A stretch of 64,000 bases of DNA from Coturnix japonica (GCF_001577835.2 NC_029532.1:6156606-6220605), one strand, 5' to 3'; shown: positions 1 through 13,190, numbered from the stretch's first letter. Notes: generated by a model not told the origin, from the letters alone. Translations and numbers: made by a program.

Positions 1-870
1 AATCCACTTTTTCATGTTTCTTGCTTTAATCCTGGTTCTTAAAGAAGATTTACAGTCTCATCAAGTCCTGAGAGTCAATGTTAAATTATTGTAATTTATT
101 CCACGTTGTTACCTTACTTCTTTTTTTTGTTGCCACATATGGTACGTTACATTAATTTAACTAATGTATGCTAATTTTGTGCTAAATTTATGTCACGGGT
201 CCCAGATAGCGTGGAGATTGATGCCTTAGAAATTAATGCAATAATAGCAATAATTAATAGCAATAATAAGGCGCCTTTAGTTTTGCTATGTTGGAACACC
301 TGAATGCTCAAATGGAGTTTCTTGCAGCCCTGCTGTGCACCGCCCTCTCCCTTCATGGAGAAAATAGAGAGATCTTGTCTCTTTGTAGAGCCATATATCA
401 GCCCCACAGAGCACAGTCTCTATTCCCTATAGCCCCATTGCAGCAGAAATGGTTGGTCTCTATAGCAGAGGACCTCTGAGTGCAATATCCTTTTAAACCT
501 GCCAACTGCACAACAGCTGGGTGCTAAATCTCTGGGTTAACCCAACAATTTTCCCATTCCCCTCTGCCCAATGGTGGAAGCTTCCTTATGGATGTGTCTT
601 TTGCCACAAGCTTCACCTATTGCAACATGGAAACCCCCCAGCACCTTCCTGCCTGCTCTTCCATCCTTCCTTGTTCACAACAGGTTGGTATTTCATGAGG
701 GGAAGATGTCATGGGCTGCTCAGCTCTCACTGAGAGGTTGAGAGCTCAGGAGAATTCCATTTGTTGCCTTCAGCCTTTTTGTTATTTCAGGATATTTAAT
801 CTCAGGGAGGTCACACAAATGTGAGATTGGTGTCCGACCGTTTGTTTCCATTCAGTGGAAGAAATGCTGT

Positions 871-903
871 TATTGTGGGGAGGGATTGTCCCTCCCCACA
901 ATA
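871..903. repeat. Perfect 15-bp inverted repeat with 3-nt loop
   Basis: The left arm TATTGTGGGGAGGGA at 871-885 is the exact reverse complement of the right arm TCCCTCCCCACAATA at 889-903, with a TTG loop between. The stem is GC-rich in its loop-proximal two thirds. It could form a cruciform in DNA or a strong hairpin in RNA. It is too short for a typical miRNA precursor, and no flanking pairing extends the stem beyond one possible G:U pair. Confidence 0.85.
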
Positions 904-3758
904 GGCCATTCAAGGCAACCCAAAACCCAAAGTAAGGCAGCAGCTCATTCCTGTGCTTAGGCAGAAAGCCCACAGCACTGCAGCATCACCTATCAGTGCC
1001 ATTCCTTTGTTGAACTGCGGAAGGGATTTGGCCTTTGTTCCAAAGATGGCATTTGTTAAGCTATTGGAAACCTGTTTCCACAACCCTTAGGTGAATGTGA
1101 ATAATAGCTCTGGAAGATTTGGGATGGTGCAGCCTGGCCTGGGTCCTGCTTCTCAGCAGCCCTGCAGAAACCTGCCTGGTGACAGTGACAGAGATTTTAT
1201 AAATGAATCTATTTGTTATTGGCAGGCAGTCGGGCTCTGCCATGGAGGGAAACTGGATTGCCTTTAGACACAGCTCTCTGTTGTACCGTGTTCTGTGACA
1301 CAACATTGCCTGACATATGTGTGTGGGTGCACGGTATCTTTAGAGGATTTTCTCTCGTGTTCTGTTCTTTCTCGTTTTGGGGTGGATTTAAGCACATCGT
1401 GAGCATCCAGAGGAGCCCCCCTGGTTTCTTTCTGATACAGATACTGTGCATGGGGATGCTGTGTCGGGATATGGGGCTTTGGCCCTTGTCCCCACTAGTT
1501 TTCAGCTTGCTCAGGAAGAGGAACCACCTCATAAGAAATTTGAGTTTGCTGTATAACAGTAAAGGCTTCTTTCTGCTGCTCTGTAACTAACGAGCCCATG
1601 AGCAACTCAATTTTGCCAGCCTTGGCCAGCACCCCAGAAAGCAAATCCCAACCTTGGAGAGACAGAGCCCTGTCTGAGTTTGCTTTTTGAGGCAGATTTA
1701 GGCAGTGACAGCTCTGTCTCGCATCAACCCCTCCTGCTCCCCTGGTGCTGCCCTGGGAGGCTGCCAGACAGGAGGAGCTCAGGAGGAGCAGTGGCTCTTG
1801 GAGGAACCATCTCCCACCTTCGCTCCTCTCTGCTTGCTGGCAGCCCTGCTGATAGAAATGGATTTCAGCTCCTCCTGCCAGATGGTGATGTGAACCAAGG
1901 GCTGCAGACAGAGTTCGCCTCCAGGCTGAATTTAAAATGCCTCGGTACATTTTATTTTTGGCCAGAATGCCTTTTAGGAGCAGCGGCAGAGAGCCCATCC
2001 TGCAAGCTGTCCCTGGGATGAGTGAGGAACAAATGGAGCTGAGTCTTCCACTGCAGCAGCCATCAGCTTTATGCACCCATACAACTTGCATGCAACCCAG
2101 TGCAAATGTCCCCTTCACAAAAGGACAGTTTCTGCTGCAGACACAGCCTGCACATTCATCCTGTTAAAAGACATCTCCAAGATATCATGTCTCGAAGTTG
2201 CATCTTCTTGCAGGACCTTACCTGTAACAACAGGCCTGGTGCTGCAGGAAGGGGTGTCCATCCTCAGCAGCACTGAGCTGTGTGATGTTTATGCAAAGCA
2301 GTGAACGTTTGCTTGGTTTCTCTATTCCCAGCTGTTCCACAGGCAATGTTTGCTCATGAGCAAAAGTTCCTTCTGATCTCCAGTCCTGCATGAAGTCACG
2401 CTCCTGCATTTATGACATCAGCCGTTGCTATGGCTGCAGTGTCAAAAAATTCCTCTTTTATTGCTCTTTAAAGGGAATTATTCAGTACTTTCCAGATCAA
2501 AAGCACCAGGAACTTGGGATGTGCCTCTGAGCAGCAAGGAAAGTCAAACAAAGCCAAAAATAGCAATATTTGGATAAACTGGATGACAGCCAGATTGCCA
2601 ACATCAAAATGAACACAGAATGTTATTTGCTGCCTTTTTTTGAGCTGGGGGAAGCTAATGCTGTGCCTGGGAAGCATCTTCATGGTAGCTCTCCATACTG
2701 CAGGGCACAGCCTGGGCATACAGCTTGGCATAATTGGCTTCAGCTCCTGCTGCTCAAGGCATTGGGCTCATCTTTGTGGATATGGCTGCTTTGTGCCAGC
2801 ATCAGCTGAGGTCAGCTATGGGCTGAAGAGTTGGGAAAGGAGAAAGAAAGCTGTGTGAGCACCTCTGTACCATGTGAGCATCCTTTCTCTAGGCTAAAAA
2901 ATACTGAAGTAACCAAGTTGAGCATCTCATTCATCTTATACATTTGCTCTAGCAGCAATCTTCTCACCCATCAAGCTGCTGCTCGGCTCTTACAGCCTTG
3001 CCCTGAGCCCCTACCTAGGCCTGTTTGGAACCAGCAGTGACAGGCTGCTGCTTCCTAAAACCAGATAAAGGCATTGAGTATATGCTTGGCAAGTGGGCCC
3101 ACAGCCCCAGAACACCAGGGCTGCTACAGATGTGGCAGTGGTTCAGTGGCTTCCCTGGAGGTCTCCTCTGAGAAAGAGAGAAGATAAACGCTCCTCTTGG
3201 CAATGGCTCAGCATCATTGATAACTGATGTTGGCAGTGTGTTGGGTTATCTTGGTGCTGTCCTGTTCCTACAACAGCTGGAAATATCACTTTGCAAGTGG
3301 CTTCTCCAGCAGCTGGGTGGGATTAACCCCAATGGGGGGGTGACAGATGTGCCCCTGCACTGCTCCTCCAAGAAATGGCTTCAGATGTTCCCAGTCCCAT
3401 GCAACTTAAGGAACACAAAAATCAATGAGAAGAAGTCCTTGTAGGACCCACTGATGCCATCTGACTATCAAACCCAATGATTTCTCAGGCTGAACTGGGG
3501 TACTTCAGAAACATGTTACCATACATCAGTGTGGCTCAGCAGTGATATTGTTTTTCAGTAATCAAAAGGTTTTTGTAAATGAAGGGTAAATTTCTTCCAT
3601 GACCAAACCTTTTCCCTTAGGAAAACACAAGGTGAGGAAGATCGGGTGTTTGTGTGTGTGCTGCTTTTGAAGGCAAAGCGTTGGAATTACAACTCATCAT
3701 CAGAAATAGTGAGCTGCTTGTAGGATACAGTGAGAAAATTGCCATCTCTTATTGAGTG

Positions 3759-3797
3759 TCTTATTTACTTGCAAAGTAAAAAAGAAAGTAAATAAGA
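3759..3797. repeat. Perfect 12-bp inverted repeat with 15-nt loop
   Basis: TCTTATTTACTT at 3,759-3,770 and AAGTAAATAAGA at 3,786-3,797 are exact reverse complements separated by an A-rich 15-nt loop. The stem is AT-rich and weaker than the one at 871. It may be a chance palindrome in an AT-rich stretch. Confidence 0.7.
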
Positions 3798-6700
3798 AGC
3801 TCTGCAAAATATCTGCATCTCTGGCAATTTTCTTGTGTGCAATCACATACGCCTCCTACGGTATCTGCAATAAATTGTAATCCCTCTCGTTGGCTTCCTT
3901 TCCTTATGTACATACATTATATTTTTGCTCAGCAGTTTTGACTTCCACCCACTTTTGTTGATGGGTGGAAAGAAGGGGAACGGAGAATGAAAAATGATGC
4001 CATATTTTCAGCATGGTAAATTACAATTGATATTTTATTTCTAGCTGGAATGCCTGCTGGTAAATGACTGTGCTTGTTGCTATCCCCCCAAGGTAACCAC
4101 TGGGTATCTGAGTGCTTTGTTTCAAATTTCGCCATGTTTGAGGTCTGTGATGTTTTTGAGGTGAGGTGGGAGGCAGGCACGGTCCGGGAGGATCATTGCA
4201 GAAAGCAAACGCTTTCTGCCATTGAGCGCTGATTCGAGCTTCTGCACTGTTGTTGGTTTTTCCCCTATTGACTCAAGCATGCCTTATAGATTATTCAAGT
4301 GGTTTTGTATCAGGGGAGCCTAAAAAGGATTCATCATTGTCTGCTGAATGTCAGGCTGTTGTTCCTCATGTGATTAAGACTAGAGAGAATGGAGCTCCTT
4401 GCTCTGTCCTGGAGCACCCCAACTTCTGGGCATTCCTTAGGAGCGTGTTTATTCCAGCAATAAATAGGCATTCATTCCTATTTTTACACCTCTGGACAGT
4501 AAGTTTGCAAGCTATTTTTGCAAGCTTTTGTTTGTGCTTCCAAACTGCTCAGCAGTTCACTGAAGTCCTGACTTTCCTGCTTAAAGCCTCTGTTCTCTTC
4601 CCACCCAAAGCTCCATCTGTATGATGGCTTTGGGACAAGCCGTTCTCTCCTTATCCACAGTAGGAAAGCATATCTCTGCTTTGGGTCTCAGCTTGGCTCT
4701 GTGCATTGCTTTGGAGGCATCTCTTGGGCACGTGATGTTGGCAGGGCCATCTCTGGGTTTGGAGTTTCAGCTCATTCAGCCTCAGCACCGCTGCTTTCAA
4801 AACATTAATTCCGGTCGAGATCGGTTTTCCCACATCTTTGTTTTTTTCTGACCACATCCTCAGCCCTCACAGCTCCTGTCAGCCCATTATCTTCCAAATC
4901 AAACATGTCAGCATCACACCATGCGCACCTCGTTGCTGCAGTTGCTCTCATTTGCAAATCTGCGGTAGCATGATTAAAGTTCCTTTAAAAAATAATCAGT
5001 AGAAACTCCAAGAGATCAGGGGGAAAAAAAAATCTTAAATTGAAATACTATATATAACCCGTGCTAATCCTCCCCCACTGTCACGCTTTAATTACCCAAA
5101 TATATTAAGAAAAAGCCGTGTTTTGTGTCTGCAGTCTTAAATATGATTTTAGACTCCTTTGAAGGGACAGCCCCAAGGGAACCGTTTGGATTAACACTCA
5201 CAAAGGGAAGCCTATTTCTTTCTCATCCTTCTCGTCATCTGTTGGGTGTGGAATTGCTCTTAGTAAGATTCCCATTGACTTCTGCTACTGTTGACTCAGA
5301 CCCCAAAAGGCAGAGTGTGGCTGATGACCCATCCAAGCAATTGCAGCACTGTTAGCATTGGAGCAAGGCACACATGACTGGATGTGTCGGACTCATGCCA
5401 TTGACTACAGGAGTGGAAGTAACAGAGAAATATTCCTTTTCTCAGAGTGTAGCACTTTTGTGGTTATTGTAAGCTCCAAATCTATTGTCTCCTCTGTGTT
5501 TGTGGGTGCTGGACCAAGGGATGTGCTTTGTTTTTGGGGTTGTGGCAGGATACAGGCCAGCAGTATCCCCCCCTTGCTCCCATAGCACTGCTGAGCATTG
5601 CGTAAGGCACATCTAAGACTGCAGAATGGGAATTTAATTTCCAGGACCAACAGCCTGGAACCAGAATTTTACAATTTCAAGCCTCAGGGGGTTCTTCTTA
5701 CTTACCATAAAGATTTTATGACCCAAGTCCAAAATCACTCAGCTTTATACTTCCCTCAGTCATGCTCCACTCCTTCAGCTCAGCCTCAGGCTCAGCCTGT
5801 CTTCTGAGCATCAGGAGCTGTCAGATCCATCCGTGGGCAGGAAAGGATGCGGCTCATGGGACGCTAAAGCAGCGACGGTGTTTCTAGGTCACCAGAGATG
5901 GAGGTTAAGGAGCTTACAAACCCAGTAGGCTTATTCTGTGAAATTCTGGCATTCCTCAACCCAGCAGCAATAGGAGCTGTGTCATGTAGCACTGCTGGCC
6001 GCAGCGTCAAGGTGGCTCATTCAAAGCATGCTCAGGCAGGTTTGCCACAGGGAATGGGGGGCTTGTCTGTGCCACTGCTTTCCTGTTGCTATTTCATGAT
6101 GCTGTGATTGAGGAGTGTTTGTGCTGCCAAGACTGGGGCCTGCAATGGGTGCAGTGTCCCTAAATAAGATGGAGAGCACTGCAAATGAGGCACTGCCAGC
6201 CCATCCATCCTGAATACAGAACCCTGACCAGGGATGCACTTCAGGCCTTCCTGATAGGGGCTGAAAATCCTTAGGATGATCTGGCTGATCTCAGTAGGTG
6301 CTGACTGTGGAGCAGCACATCGCTCCCTGGAGTCATCTTTCTGCCTTGTTTGCTGCCTTATGCTGAGCTGTCCTGTCTGCTGCAGCTCCCCAAGGAGCCA
6401 CTGCCTCCCTGCAATCCATTGCTGCACCTTGTGATGTGCTGCATCCAAACCCAGGCAAAAGCGTTCTGAGTGACCAGGGATGTGACCCAGCCTTGTAATT
6501 TGTTGTTAATGTTTTGTGGCCAGGAGGAAAAGAAATAGGTAGGCTTTTCCCAAGCTGTGACTCTCTGACATGCATGAGCAATTCTGGAATAAAGGCACTG
6601 CAGCTTGTTCTGAAAGGGCCATTAACTTTACATCCTAATTGCTTAATTAAGCTATCTTGATCCAGGTAATAATCTCAAACTTCTATCTGAGAAAGGTTGG

Positions 6701-8003
6701 CCGAGTTAAGCAAGAATTGATTAAACGTTTATGCTTCTGAGAGGGGCCTCCTGCCCTGGATTTCCTTCCACCTGGTGTTGGAGTGTCCCCATGCAGACTG
6801 TCCTTTTTTGGATGGATTTTACTTCTTGCACCCTTGTGCAAGAGCTGCTTGCAAGGCTGCAGGCACCACCTCTCCCTGACTTGGGTTCAGTACAAACAAC
6901 ACTGTGTGCTCAGGGATGTGGCACCCCTCAAAGTCCCCAAGCTCCAGTTCTATGGGTCCCACTATGCTTGCAAATCTCAGCCTCCCTGACACACGACCAG
7001 CATGGGACGTGGTTGTTATATTGCTGCTGCCACCAGGTACATTTGTTTCTGTGGCAGGATGGGGGATGCATTATTTCCTGCCACTTAGTGATTCGGATCA
7101 GGAAGCTGCTATTTGAGGTTGATATTGTTGCGGTGTGACTTCCAGGAGCCTTCTGCATACATTTCCCTTTATTAGTCACAAAAGCTCCCTTTGCTGTGTC
7201 TTCTCCCTCATTATGCCTGGCCAAGAACCTCCAAACCCATCCTGAGCCCTGCTTTGGTATTCAAGGTCCTGTGCTCCTACTCATGTACAGGAGAGCCAGA
7301 GGGAAGCTTGTTCTTCCTCCTGCAGCCGATACAACAACCTCCAGTGTCCCCTGCTGTCCCCATCTCCTGCAGAACTGCTGAGCAGCGCACATTGCCCCGC
7401 GTGACGGATCTCCTTGTGCCTGCAAATGAGCCTGTGTCCCACTGATGAGTGCATTGAAAGAATGTATTTCTCCTTTCGGTGAAATAAGGACGTCATTTTA
7501 ATTGTCTGCTCATTCTGAATGCTGATGTCCTCGTACTTTTGCTGGGGGTAGGCACTGCTGGACAAAGAGTTTGTTCAGGGGTGTTTTGGAGGAGAAATCC
7601 CTGTGCCATCGCTTCTCACATATGCACGGCAGCAGAAGTGGGTAGATGAGCATCTCTGAACCAACACAGCCCAGCCTGTAAGTCACATCAAGGGCTGTCT
7701 GATGTTCAGACATAACGCACTCAAATGCTTCCCTCACTCCCACTTCTCAAAGGGAACGGGTGGCAGAGCCCCAGGCTGGGTTCATGCCCTTCGCCATGGA
7801 GCCTGGAAGTCAAAGCCTGAGTACGCAGCGGGTGCCTGGCATCTTTTCCCACTGATCCTTTAAAATCTAAGGGCCCTCTGAAGTTTCTAACACTATGTGA
7901 TGATCTGTGTGCGTGAGTGAGGAGGTGGGACAGGTTTAGGAAGGTGGAAATAAAGGGAAAAGAGACACAGGGCAGGCAAAGCGATGACCGACAACCCTTT
8001 TTA

Positions 8004-8217
8004 GGATGAGAGGTAATGGCCTGAAGTTGTACCAGGGAGGTTCAGGTTGGCTATTTCTTCTCAGAAAGAGCAGTGATGAAGTGAAACAGCTGCCCAGGGA
8101 GTGGTGGAGTCACCATCCCAGAGGTGTTTCAGAACTGCCCAGATGTGGCACTGAGATGTAGGTACAGCGGGGTGGGGATCTGAGGGGTCTTTTCCAACAT
8201 TAAAAGTTCTATGATTC
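8004..8217 (+). mobile_element. CR1 LINE 3' fragment
   Basis: The segment follows the 3' end of chicken-repeat-1 elements. It starts at GGATGAGAGGTAATGGCCT, runs through CCCAGGGAGTGGTGGAGTCACC, and ends in GGTCTTTTCCAACATTAA followed by TTCTATGATTCC, the CR1 terminal 8-mer motif. Only the non-coding-like 3' end survives, the usual 5' truncation of LINE retrotransposition. Divergence from the family pattern is moderate. No part encodes a usable protein. Confidence 0.9.
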
Positions 8218-9660
8218 CAGGCAAAGCTGATAGCCATAGCATCGCTTCTACCCTGGAGCAGCAGGAGAGCCAAGTGCTGAACCACACGTGTTTGTTTGTT
8301 CACATACTGAGTTCCAGGCTGTTGGAAGGAGGCTGAGGTGGGAGATGGAGGTGAGGGACCGCACAAGTGTCACCTCCCTTTTGTTTGCAGGCAAAAGGCA
8401 AAGCTGCCTGAAATGCATGCAGGAGCACGAGAGAACCCAGAGAGCAAATATTGGCTTCTGCCCCTGCATGAAAAGAAAGCCCCAGGAGAGGGGAGAATGT
8501 AAAACAATCCTATTTTTCATTCTCCCTTTGGTTAGCAATGCACCTCACAAGGTGAAAGAAATTTGGTACCAGGATTGGACATGCAGTGTATTTCTGAAGT
8601 CCAAAGGCTGCATTTTGAAAGCAAACCTGTTCCAGCAGCCACATGCTGGAGCCCTCAGTGCCAACAATGTGAGGCCATCAGGGTCAAATATACCTTTTAG
8701 TATCTGCTCTATGCTCAGTGGCACACTGCCATAAAAATCTCAAGGATGCTGCTCTGGGATTTCCAGTGAGCTTCCAGGCTATGGGAGGACAGCAGAATGG
8801 GAACAACACAGTGTGGTCACAATGGGTAGAGTGAGAAGTGAGCCTTAAAATCCAACCAGCAGGATTAAAATGCAAATAGGTGCATGCAGGGTGGTGGGGA
8901 GTGATGAGATGCCTTTGATCGCTCCTGCCTGGGTGTCGTAAATCAGCTCTGCCTCAGTCCTGTGCCCTGCTGCCTGATTCCTGCCATTACCACTATGCTC
9001 ATCCACTTCTGTAGTTGGTTTGAATTCATGACGTTGCTTTAATATGGCACTGATGAGATTGCAGGCATTTAGAGAAAGTACGGCAGCAACCTGCTTTGTG
9101 AGGAATACAGATTTCTCTTCAAAACAGTAATAATACCAAAAGAAATCGTCTCTCTGGCTGAAACTTCAAAGGCAATTGGAACAATTTTGCAAAAAGATTT
9201 TCTGCACCCTATAATCATTTACTTATTTTCATCCTTTTGATTTCACTTTCCCTCTGATGCTAAACGCTCGTAGGTTGCTCGTGATAAAGGCCGTGCCTTG
9301 GGGGAACACGGCCCTCACCTATTTCATGTGCAGTGATTACGTGTCTGACATGGGACTGGAAGAGTATTTAAAGCATCAGAACACGTGCCTGCCTGTAGCC
9401 CTGTATCTGAATAACACCAAGATTGAGGGGTGCTCATGAGGCTGGGAAATGTATCCCCATCACCCTCGGCATGGCCCCAGCCATGACCCCTCTGTGATGC
9501 AGGTGAGGTTATGAGGGGAAGGTTGGAGCTCAGTTCCCACATCCTGACCACCTCTCTGTCAGTGATGGTGGGGTAGCGGGGCATTCACACCTCTGCTCCA
9601 GGTGTCCTTCAGCTACAAGAACTGCTTAAAGTCTGATTGAAGAGGAAAAAGGAAGCCGGA

Positions 9661-10380
9661 GCCAGCCGGGACCGACCCCTTTGATAGCAGCGCAGAGCGG
9701 GATGAGTTCATCCCCCGCAGCATCCCCCTCACGCTGGAGGCATCAGGCCGAAAGCGCAGTTAATTTCCCATCGATCGCCGTCAACGAGTTTCCCAGCTTG
9801 TCTCCCGGCTTAAGGAAAGGCTTTTGATCAGCAGCGTCGGGCACGGCAGCGGTGCAGAAGGGCTGCAGTTCATTTCTGGGGTATCGATCCCAGGCGCAGC
9901 TCTGTGGCAGGGGGCAGAGATCTGCTGCACAGCACAAGGCTGGGACGGTGTGAAAGGGTTTGCAAGCGCAGGGCTGGGCAGACCTCGCCGCAGCAACATG
10001 CAACATCACCGCCCCATCACCTCCAACACGTCGAGCTCCGACCCAGGCAGTGCAAAGCCGCTCCGACTCATGTTTGCAAACGGAAAGAAACCCGGTTTCC
10101 TTCTGGAGGTACAGCAGGCACAATAATGAAAGACAATATTTACGTTTCCCTGCAGTGTGTCACCCCGGTGCGTTACTCACCGCTCCTCCCACAGAGCCCC
10201 GCAGGTGACAGCAGCAGGCGGTGACTCACGGCTGGGACACCGCTCCCCATCGGGGCTTCAGATACGGGAAGGTGGAGGGGATCACAGCCCCTGGGACCCC
10301 GGGTTGAGCACCGAGGGGATGCAGAACACCAACAGCATCTGGCACAAAGCGTGGCTGCAAACACGGGCACCCATACGCAG
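9661..10380. promoter_or_regulatory. Orphan CpG-rich block, candidate promoter or enhancer
   Basis: I count 46 CpG dinucleotides in these 720 bases, well above neighbouring intergenic sequence, with GC content visibly raised. Clusters include ATCGATCGCCGTCAACGAG at about 9,770 and CACGTCGAGCTCCGACC at about 10,028. CpG islands in vertebrates usually mark promoters or developmental regulatory elements. No coding exon or annotated-type gene start is visible beside it, so it could drive a noncoding RNA or be an orphan island. ORFs through it are by-products of GC richness. Confidence 0.5.
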
Positions 10381-10640
10381 AGTGATTAATTGCTATTTGC
10401 CTGCTATTATTATTTGTTTTCTATCAGCATCCTTTGCTCTGCTTGTCTTCTACATCCAAAGCCTGATGCCAAGCCGGGGATATTTTAGGAAATGCAGATT
10501 ATATAATATTTACATCTGTGCCACTTGTTTATTCCTCTCTGTCAGTTAATTTTATTACTGCCTCTCTCACCAAAGCAATGATTTTGCAAAGCCAAAAGTT
10601 CGACGCTTGTTTTTAAGGCTGCACTCATTTAAATAATTAA
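10381..10640. promoter_or_regulatory. AT-rich candidate conserved noncoding element
   Basis: Directly after the CpG block the sequence becomes AT-rich, with clustered homeodomain-like cores (GTGATTAATTGC at about 10,381, AGTTAATTTTATTAC at about 10,545, TTTAAATAATTAAAA at about 10,628) and an ATTTTGCAAAG word at about 10,579. A CpG island beside a TAAT-rich block is typical of vertebrate developmental enhancers. Function is inferred from composition only. An alignment with other birds and mammals would decide. Confidence 0.3.
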
Positions 10641-12069
10641 AAAGCTGCTGCCTTCCATCTGCCTGGGCAGGGCAGGGTGCACTGGCTGTTCTCCTTGCTG
10701 TTTTCAGGGGGTCAAGAATGAATCTGACTGGAGGCAGACTGCCATGAATATGGATGTACCCCATGCCACCTTACTGGCAATTCTATGTGGATGCTGCTCC
10801 CCAACGTATGATGTGGGTCTGCTCTGGAGTCTGTGTGTTACTCTTGCTCTTCTTTCTTCTCTGGGAAGAGGAAGAAGACACTGGGAAGGGGAGAGTGAAT
10901 CCTTTGCGAATTTTTATTGGCTTTGAAGGAGAAGCTGGAAAAGTTGTAGTGAAATTAAAGCCAACTGGATGGAAGTTATCCCCTGTGCCCAGGGTGGGCA
11001 GTTGGGCATCCAGCCCATAGTTGAATTAGAGTTTCACCTCTGGAGGGTAAATGTGTGATTCACTTTGTATCCAGGCTGAGTGAGCCCCATCCTCTGCTCA
11101 AACTGCAGCACTGAGAGCTGCGAGCATCCCACACCCCACACTGCAAAACCAATGCAACCCATTGGTCTTCTTCCAAGCACATTCATGGCCGTGCACTTGG
11201 ACTCCTACCAAACTCATCTCTCATAACATTTCTGATCCTTCCTGTTTGCAAAACTCCAGACATTAACCCCAGGATTGCAGGTACGTGCAGCTGCTCATTA
11301 CCACTACAGAAGGCTGTGCACTCCCTGCCGTGTTTGATAGCGTTCCTCTAGGATTCACGCTCTGATAGCAACAGAGGTATCTGCAGCACACGGGGAAAAC
11401 TAAGACAAATAATAGCAAAAGGTTAACAGCACTTAGTCATGTGAGAACCCTCAGTATTATTATCACATCTGAGCATGGGGTCTGACTTGCATCATCTAAA
11501 GAAAGCACAAAGGATCCCAATCAAAGTGCACAGAAAGGACAGTAGGACACATGGTAGGAGGCATTTCTCTGTGGTGCACGTCCTTTGTAGAGGGGCAGAT
11601 GTCTGGGTAGCAGGAAGGGGAAGAGGGAATTTGCTTATTGAGGGGAAGAGTAATCTTCTAATTTGGCTCAAGGATCAAAAAAGCAAAACTTCAACCCCAA
11701 AGGTCCCATCTGCCAGCACTTCTTTGGGCTGCTGTTGGCAGCACCGTTGAAGTCCAGTCTGTTTATGGCTGGCTCACAGGCTCAGTGCTGGTCCCATTGA
11801 CCCAGCAGTGCTCCAGCCAACCAGGGGATAAAAGCCAAGTGTGCTGCATGACTCCCACACTGCTTTGGTAAGCGCTGCCTCAGATACCGGGAGGTGATGC
11901 TCATCCCTGCAGCCTTTGGGGTTGCTATCCTATCTCATGGCCAAAAAGCAGCAAGAAAAATAAAAGTTATTTACAGTGATGTATAGCGACAATAACGCGA
12001 AGATGGTACAAGAGAGGTGGTGATAAGTATCCAAAAGGTTATTTAAAGGAAAGACTCACCCAATAGAGG

Positions 12070-12304
12070 CCTTCAGTCTGCTGGAAAACACTGAAGCAAT
12101 CTCCACCAAGGAATAATCTCAAAGAGATGCTATATTAAGGGCTGGTGGTCAGCACTTAAATGAGGTCTAGAGGAGATGGAGTCAGGCTCCACCCCTTCTG
12201 GAGCACAGCTGAATTACCCTCACCTGTGCTCCCACAGCTGACCCAAAACTTGCCTCAGCTGATTAATCAGAGGTTCAGGCTGTGATTATCAATTTCCCAC
12301 ACAG
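12070..12304 (-). mobile_element. LTR-like dispersed repeat, diverged copy
   Basis: Read on the minus strand, this starts with TGTGTGGGAAATTGATAATC, includes a purine-rich stretch ending AGACCTCATTTAAG, and then a splice-donor-like GGGTGAGTC. The same order of blocks occurs in the two better matched copies at 32,448 and 37,281. The TG start, TATA-like ATTTAAG and dispersed distribution suggest a solo LTR of an old endogenous retrovirus, probably a related subfamily. It is an old fossil with no internal coding region. The boundaries are approximate. Confidence 0.45.
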
Positions 12305-13190
12305 AGAGAAGGAGAAGCCCCTGGATGTGTTGGGTCCCACAAACCCCCTTCTATCTGCCTGTGCTGTCTTCATTCTCTGAGCAGCATAAACACACATTGG
12401 TGACATTTCTCCTCCCGCGTTTCCCTGAGGAGAGAAGTAATCACTAGGACAAATATTTATGGAGCACTAATAAAATCCACTCCAAGGAAATTGGCACCAG
12501 GAGGTCCGCCCTGCTGTTCCTTCTGGTCTGATGGGGATTTCAACCCTGGGAGCCACTGAGGATGAGGAGCAGCAGCCACTGCAGGAGCTCAGTGCTGGGA
12601 TGCATTGGGGTTCCCTTGGTTCTACTGACCTCAGTCATCTGTATTATCAGTGACGTGAATTCATATTTTGCTATTGTCAAACGAAAAGGAGTTACCCTGA
12701 AAGAAAAGGAAAGCTCAAGTTAAATTACCAAAGCAATTTCAACTCTTTTTTCATAAAGGGAAAACCCTTCTTCATTTCTTCCCATGAGAAAGAAGTCTGT
12801 GCTTGCCATGAATGTGCAGAATGTAGTGATGTCCCCAAAGCTGCGTTTATGGAAAATAGAATTACCAAAGACATTTCATTCAGCCTCTATGCAAGCTCCC
12901 TCTCTGCTTAGCAGAAGTTTTGCATTATATAGAAGGAAAGATAACAGCTGCACTGTTGTATCACAGCAGCAGTCCCACATACGCAGCCCAGTTTTCCCTC
13001 TGGTAGTCTGTTCGAAGGAACTTATTTGACATAAATAAGTTAGGAGTGGGAGAGCAATGAGTTCTGTTAGTGAATTTATTCTTGGAAAGAGATACCACTC
13101 TCACAGACAGATTCAATTCTTTTGTAGAGAGTCTGTAGCCCTATTCTATAGCAATGGGAACATGCTGCAGTTGGGTTCCAGAACCTGATT

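Larger units (their letters stand above)
1..8003. other. Intergenic single-copy DNA, no gene seen
   Basis: No ORF here shows a recognisable domain, and the open frames on both strands are short and mutually overlapping. I see no CR1 or LTR match. Local structure includes two perfect inverted repeats (listed separately) and AT-rich patches at about 4,880-5,110, with the palindrome ATTTGCAAAT at 4,950-4,959, and at 6,600-6,730, with several TTAATTAA/TAATT words. These patches could be regulatory, but only comparison with other birds would tell. By synteny with human 9q34.3 this would be flank on the OLFM1 side, which is inference. Confidence 0.6.
8218..12060. other. Intergenic DNA around an orphan CpG block
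   Basis: No gene is recognised. The segment is single-copy apart from the CpG-rich block at 9,661-10,380 and the AT-rich block that follows it (both listed separately). Around 9,030-9,260 is another AT-rich stretch with TTTGCAAAA and TAATAAT words. An AATAAA occurs near 11,957 on the plus strand, but no transcript can be tied to it. Confidence 0.5.

Noticed and set aside
871-903. Hairpin as a microRNA precursor
   Set aside because: The stem is only 15 bp with a 3-base loop. A pre-miRNA needs roughly 30 paired bases, and flanks do not pair.
1495-2118. 207-codon minus-strand frame
   Set aside because: No domain, overlapped by several plus-strand frames. Composition is like the surrounding intergenic DNA.
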